A stretch of 6,733 nucleotides of DNA, taken from the NCBI GenBank assembly GCA_016282055.1, contig JAEEJT010000046.1, positions 1 to 6,733 on the forward strand. The letters are read 5' to 3'. The position numbers and the translations under genes are program-made. This DNA comes from Bacilli bacterium. Its GTDB lineage: Bacteria > Bacillota_I > Bacilli_A > ML615J-28 > CAG-698. The notes beneath the pieces are model-generated. The model saw nothing but the letters and a program-made list of their open reading frames with translations. It ran no database searches and had not been told where the DNA came from. Below, one piece after another: positions 6,020 through 6,733 of the stretch; the stretch's first letter is position 1; each line of letters opens with the position of its first letter.

Positions 6020-6733
6020 ATGCTATACGAAAAATACAAAAATAGAATTAAAAAGTTAGCTGAATTTAGATTATTTGTATATAAACATAGAGCTATATTT
6101 ATTAGTGCTTTTTCATTTGTATTTATTCTTGTTATTGCATTCTTTTCAACAAGAGGAACAATACCAGATGTTAATATTAGTGATAGTATTGAGTATGGCA
6201 GTGATGTTAATTATTCTAGTAAAGCCTTATTTGCAAAAACTTATATTGAGTATTTTGATACTAAGACGAATACTTGGACATCTACACAACCAACATTACC
6301 TGGCACTTATGAAGTTCGTGTTTCATCAAATAAAGTATTTGGTATTAAAACACATAGTAAAATTTATAATTTAACAATTAATAAAAAACAAGTTAGTGTT
6401 AATCTTGATAAAAACTGTATATACGGAAATAATCCTAATTATAGTATTGATTTAAGTGATGGTGATTATGTAAAAGAAATTGGTTTTACATTCGATGATA
6501 TAAAATCGGATAAAACTAATTGTTGTATTTCTAGTATTAAAGTTTTTAATGAAGATAATATTGATGTAACAAATTGTTATGATTTTAACTTAAAAGAACA
6601 AGAAGTTAATATTATAAAAAGAAATATTTACATTGATGTTGATGATATAAAATGTGAATATACTGGAAAAAATATTAAAAGTAAAAGTTATAACGTAGAT
6701 AATTTATATAAAGATGATTCAATTGAAGTTACA
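6020..6733 (+). CDS. Second membrane-anchored Ig/YDG-repeat surface protein (partial, runs off the right edge)
   Basis: The frame from ATG 6020 stays open to the last base, giving 238 residues. A basic N-terminal tail of 24 residues (K5, K7, R9, K11, K12, R17, K22, R24) is followed by a hydrophobic segment at about 25-44, which fits a type II single-pass anchor. Residues 50-123 look like an Ig-like beta domain: EYGSDV, AKTYIEYFD, W86, then PGTYEVR and a closing strand YNLTINKK. Residues 124-201 form an MBG-like unit (IYGNNPNYSI, later NIDVTNCYDF and a closing strand VNIIKR). From 202 a further unit begins with IKCEYTGKNI, close to the CTYTG form of unit 1 in the upstream protein. It is therefore a paralogous or partner surface protein. 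Whether it too carries a transglutaminase core beyond the window cannot be seen. Confidence 0.93.
   Translation, partial: MLYEKYKNRIKKLAEFRLFVYKHRAIFISAFSFVFILVIAFFSTRGTIPDVNISDSIEYGSDVNYSSKALFAKTYIEYFDTKTNTWTSTQPTLPGTYEVRVSSNKVFGIKTHSKIYNLTINKKQVSVNLDKNCIYGNNPNYSIDLSDGDYVKEIGFTFDDIKSDKTNCCISSIKVFNEDNIDVTNCYDFNLKEQEVNIIKRNIYIDVDDIKCEYTGKNIKSKSYNVDNLYKDDSIEVT
6389..6733 (+). repeat. Start of an MBG/YDG-like repeat array in the second surface protein
   Basis: Unit one is 6389-6622 (residues 124-201) with YGNNPNY near its start, DNIDVTNCYDF near its end and VNIIKR as the closing strand. Unit two begins at 6623 and is cut by the window edge. The DVT-x-x-Y turn and closing strand match those in the upstream protein's arrays, so the two proteins share the module. 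The YGNNP start is closer to the MBG_2 style than to the YDG style. Confidence 0.75.

Noticed and set aside
6075..6374. 99-codon Leu/Ile-rich open frame on the plus strand
   Set aside because: It is out of frame with the well-supported gene starting at 6020, has no ribosome-binding site, and its hydrophobic look is a by-product of T-rich codons read in the wrong frame.
120..6733. Mycoplasma genetic code (TGA = Trp)
   Set aside because: Trp is written TGG at every position seen, including in catalytic-domain motifs (HSW, GW), and the long frames contain no TGA.

Overview
The window comes from a very AT-rich, low-GC bacterium. Strong AAAGGAG ribosome-binding sites, tight same-strand gene packing and heavy use of AAT/AAA/TTA/GAT codons fit low-GC Bacillota (Bacilli/Erysipelotrichia-like or Mollicutes-related gut lineages). 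TGG encodes Trp throughout and no in-frame TGA occurs across about 2,200 codons, so the mycoplasma code (TGA = Trp) looks unlikely. The exact taxon cannot be fixed from the sequence.

Layout: (1) positions 1-99 are the last 32 codons and stop of an unidentified upstream gene. (2) After a 20-base gap with a strong ribosome-binding site, one giant gene (120-5993, 1957 residues) fills almost all of the window. It encodes a protein anchored at its N-terminus by one membrane segment. Outside the membrane it has 11 diverged ~83-105-residue repeats of YDG/MBG type, then a transglutaminase-like cysteine-enzyme domain with an intact Cys-His-Asp triad, then 7 more repeats up to the stop codon. (3) After a 26-base gap with another strong ribosome-binding site, a second gene of the same general type starts at 6020 and runs off the right edge (238 residues visible). 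It has a basic cytoplasmic tail, one membrane segment, an Ig-like domain, and then repeats related to those of the first protein.

Two short gaps, no visible terminator and one orientation suggest an operon. I infer that the two large proteins are surface-exposed, membrane-tethered partners: the repeats would form long stalks, and the transglutaminase-like domain would act in the middle of the first stalk, either crosslinking or hydrolysing amide bonds on the surface or in the matrix. The substrate cannot be read from the sequence. No RNA genes, insertion sequences, CRISPR arrays, origins or attachment sites were seen.
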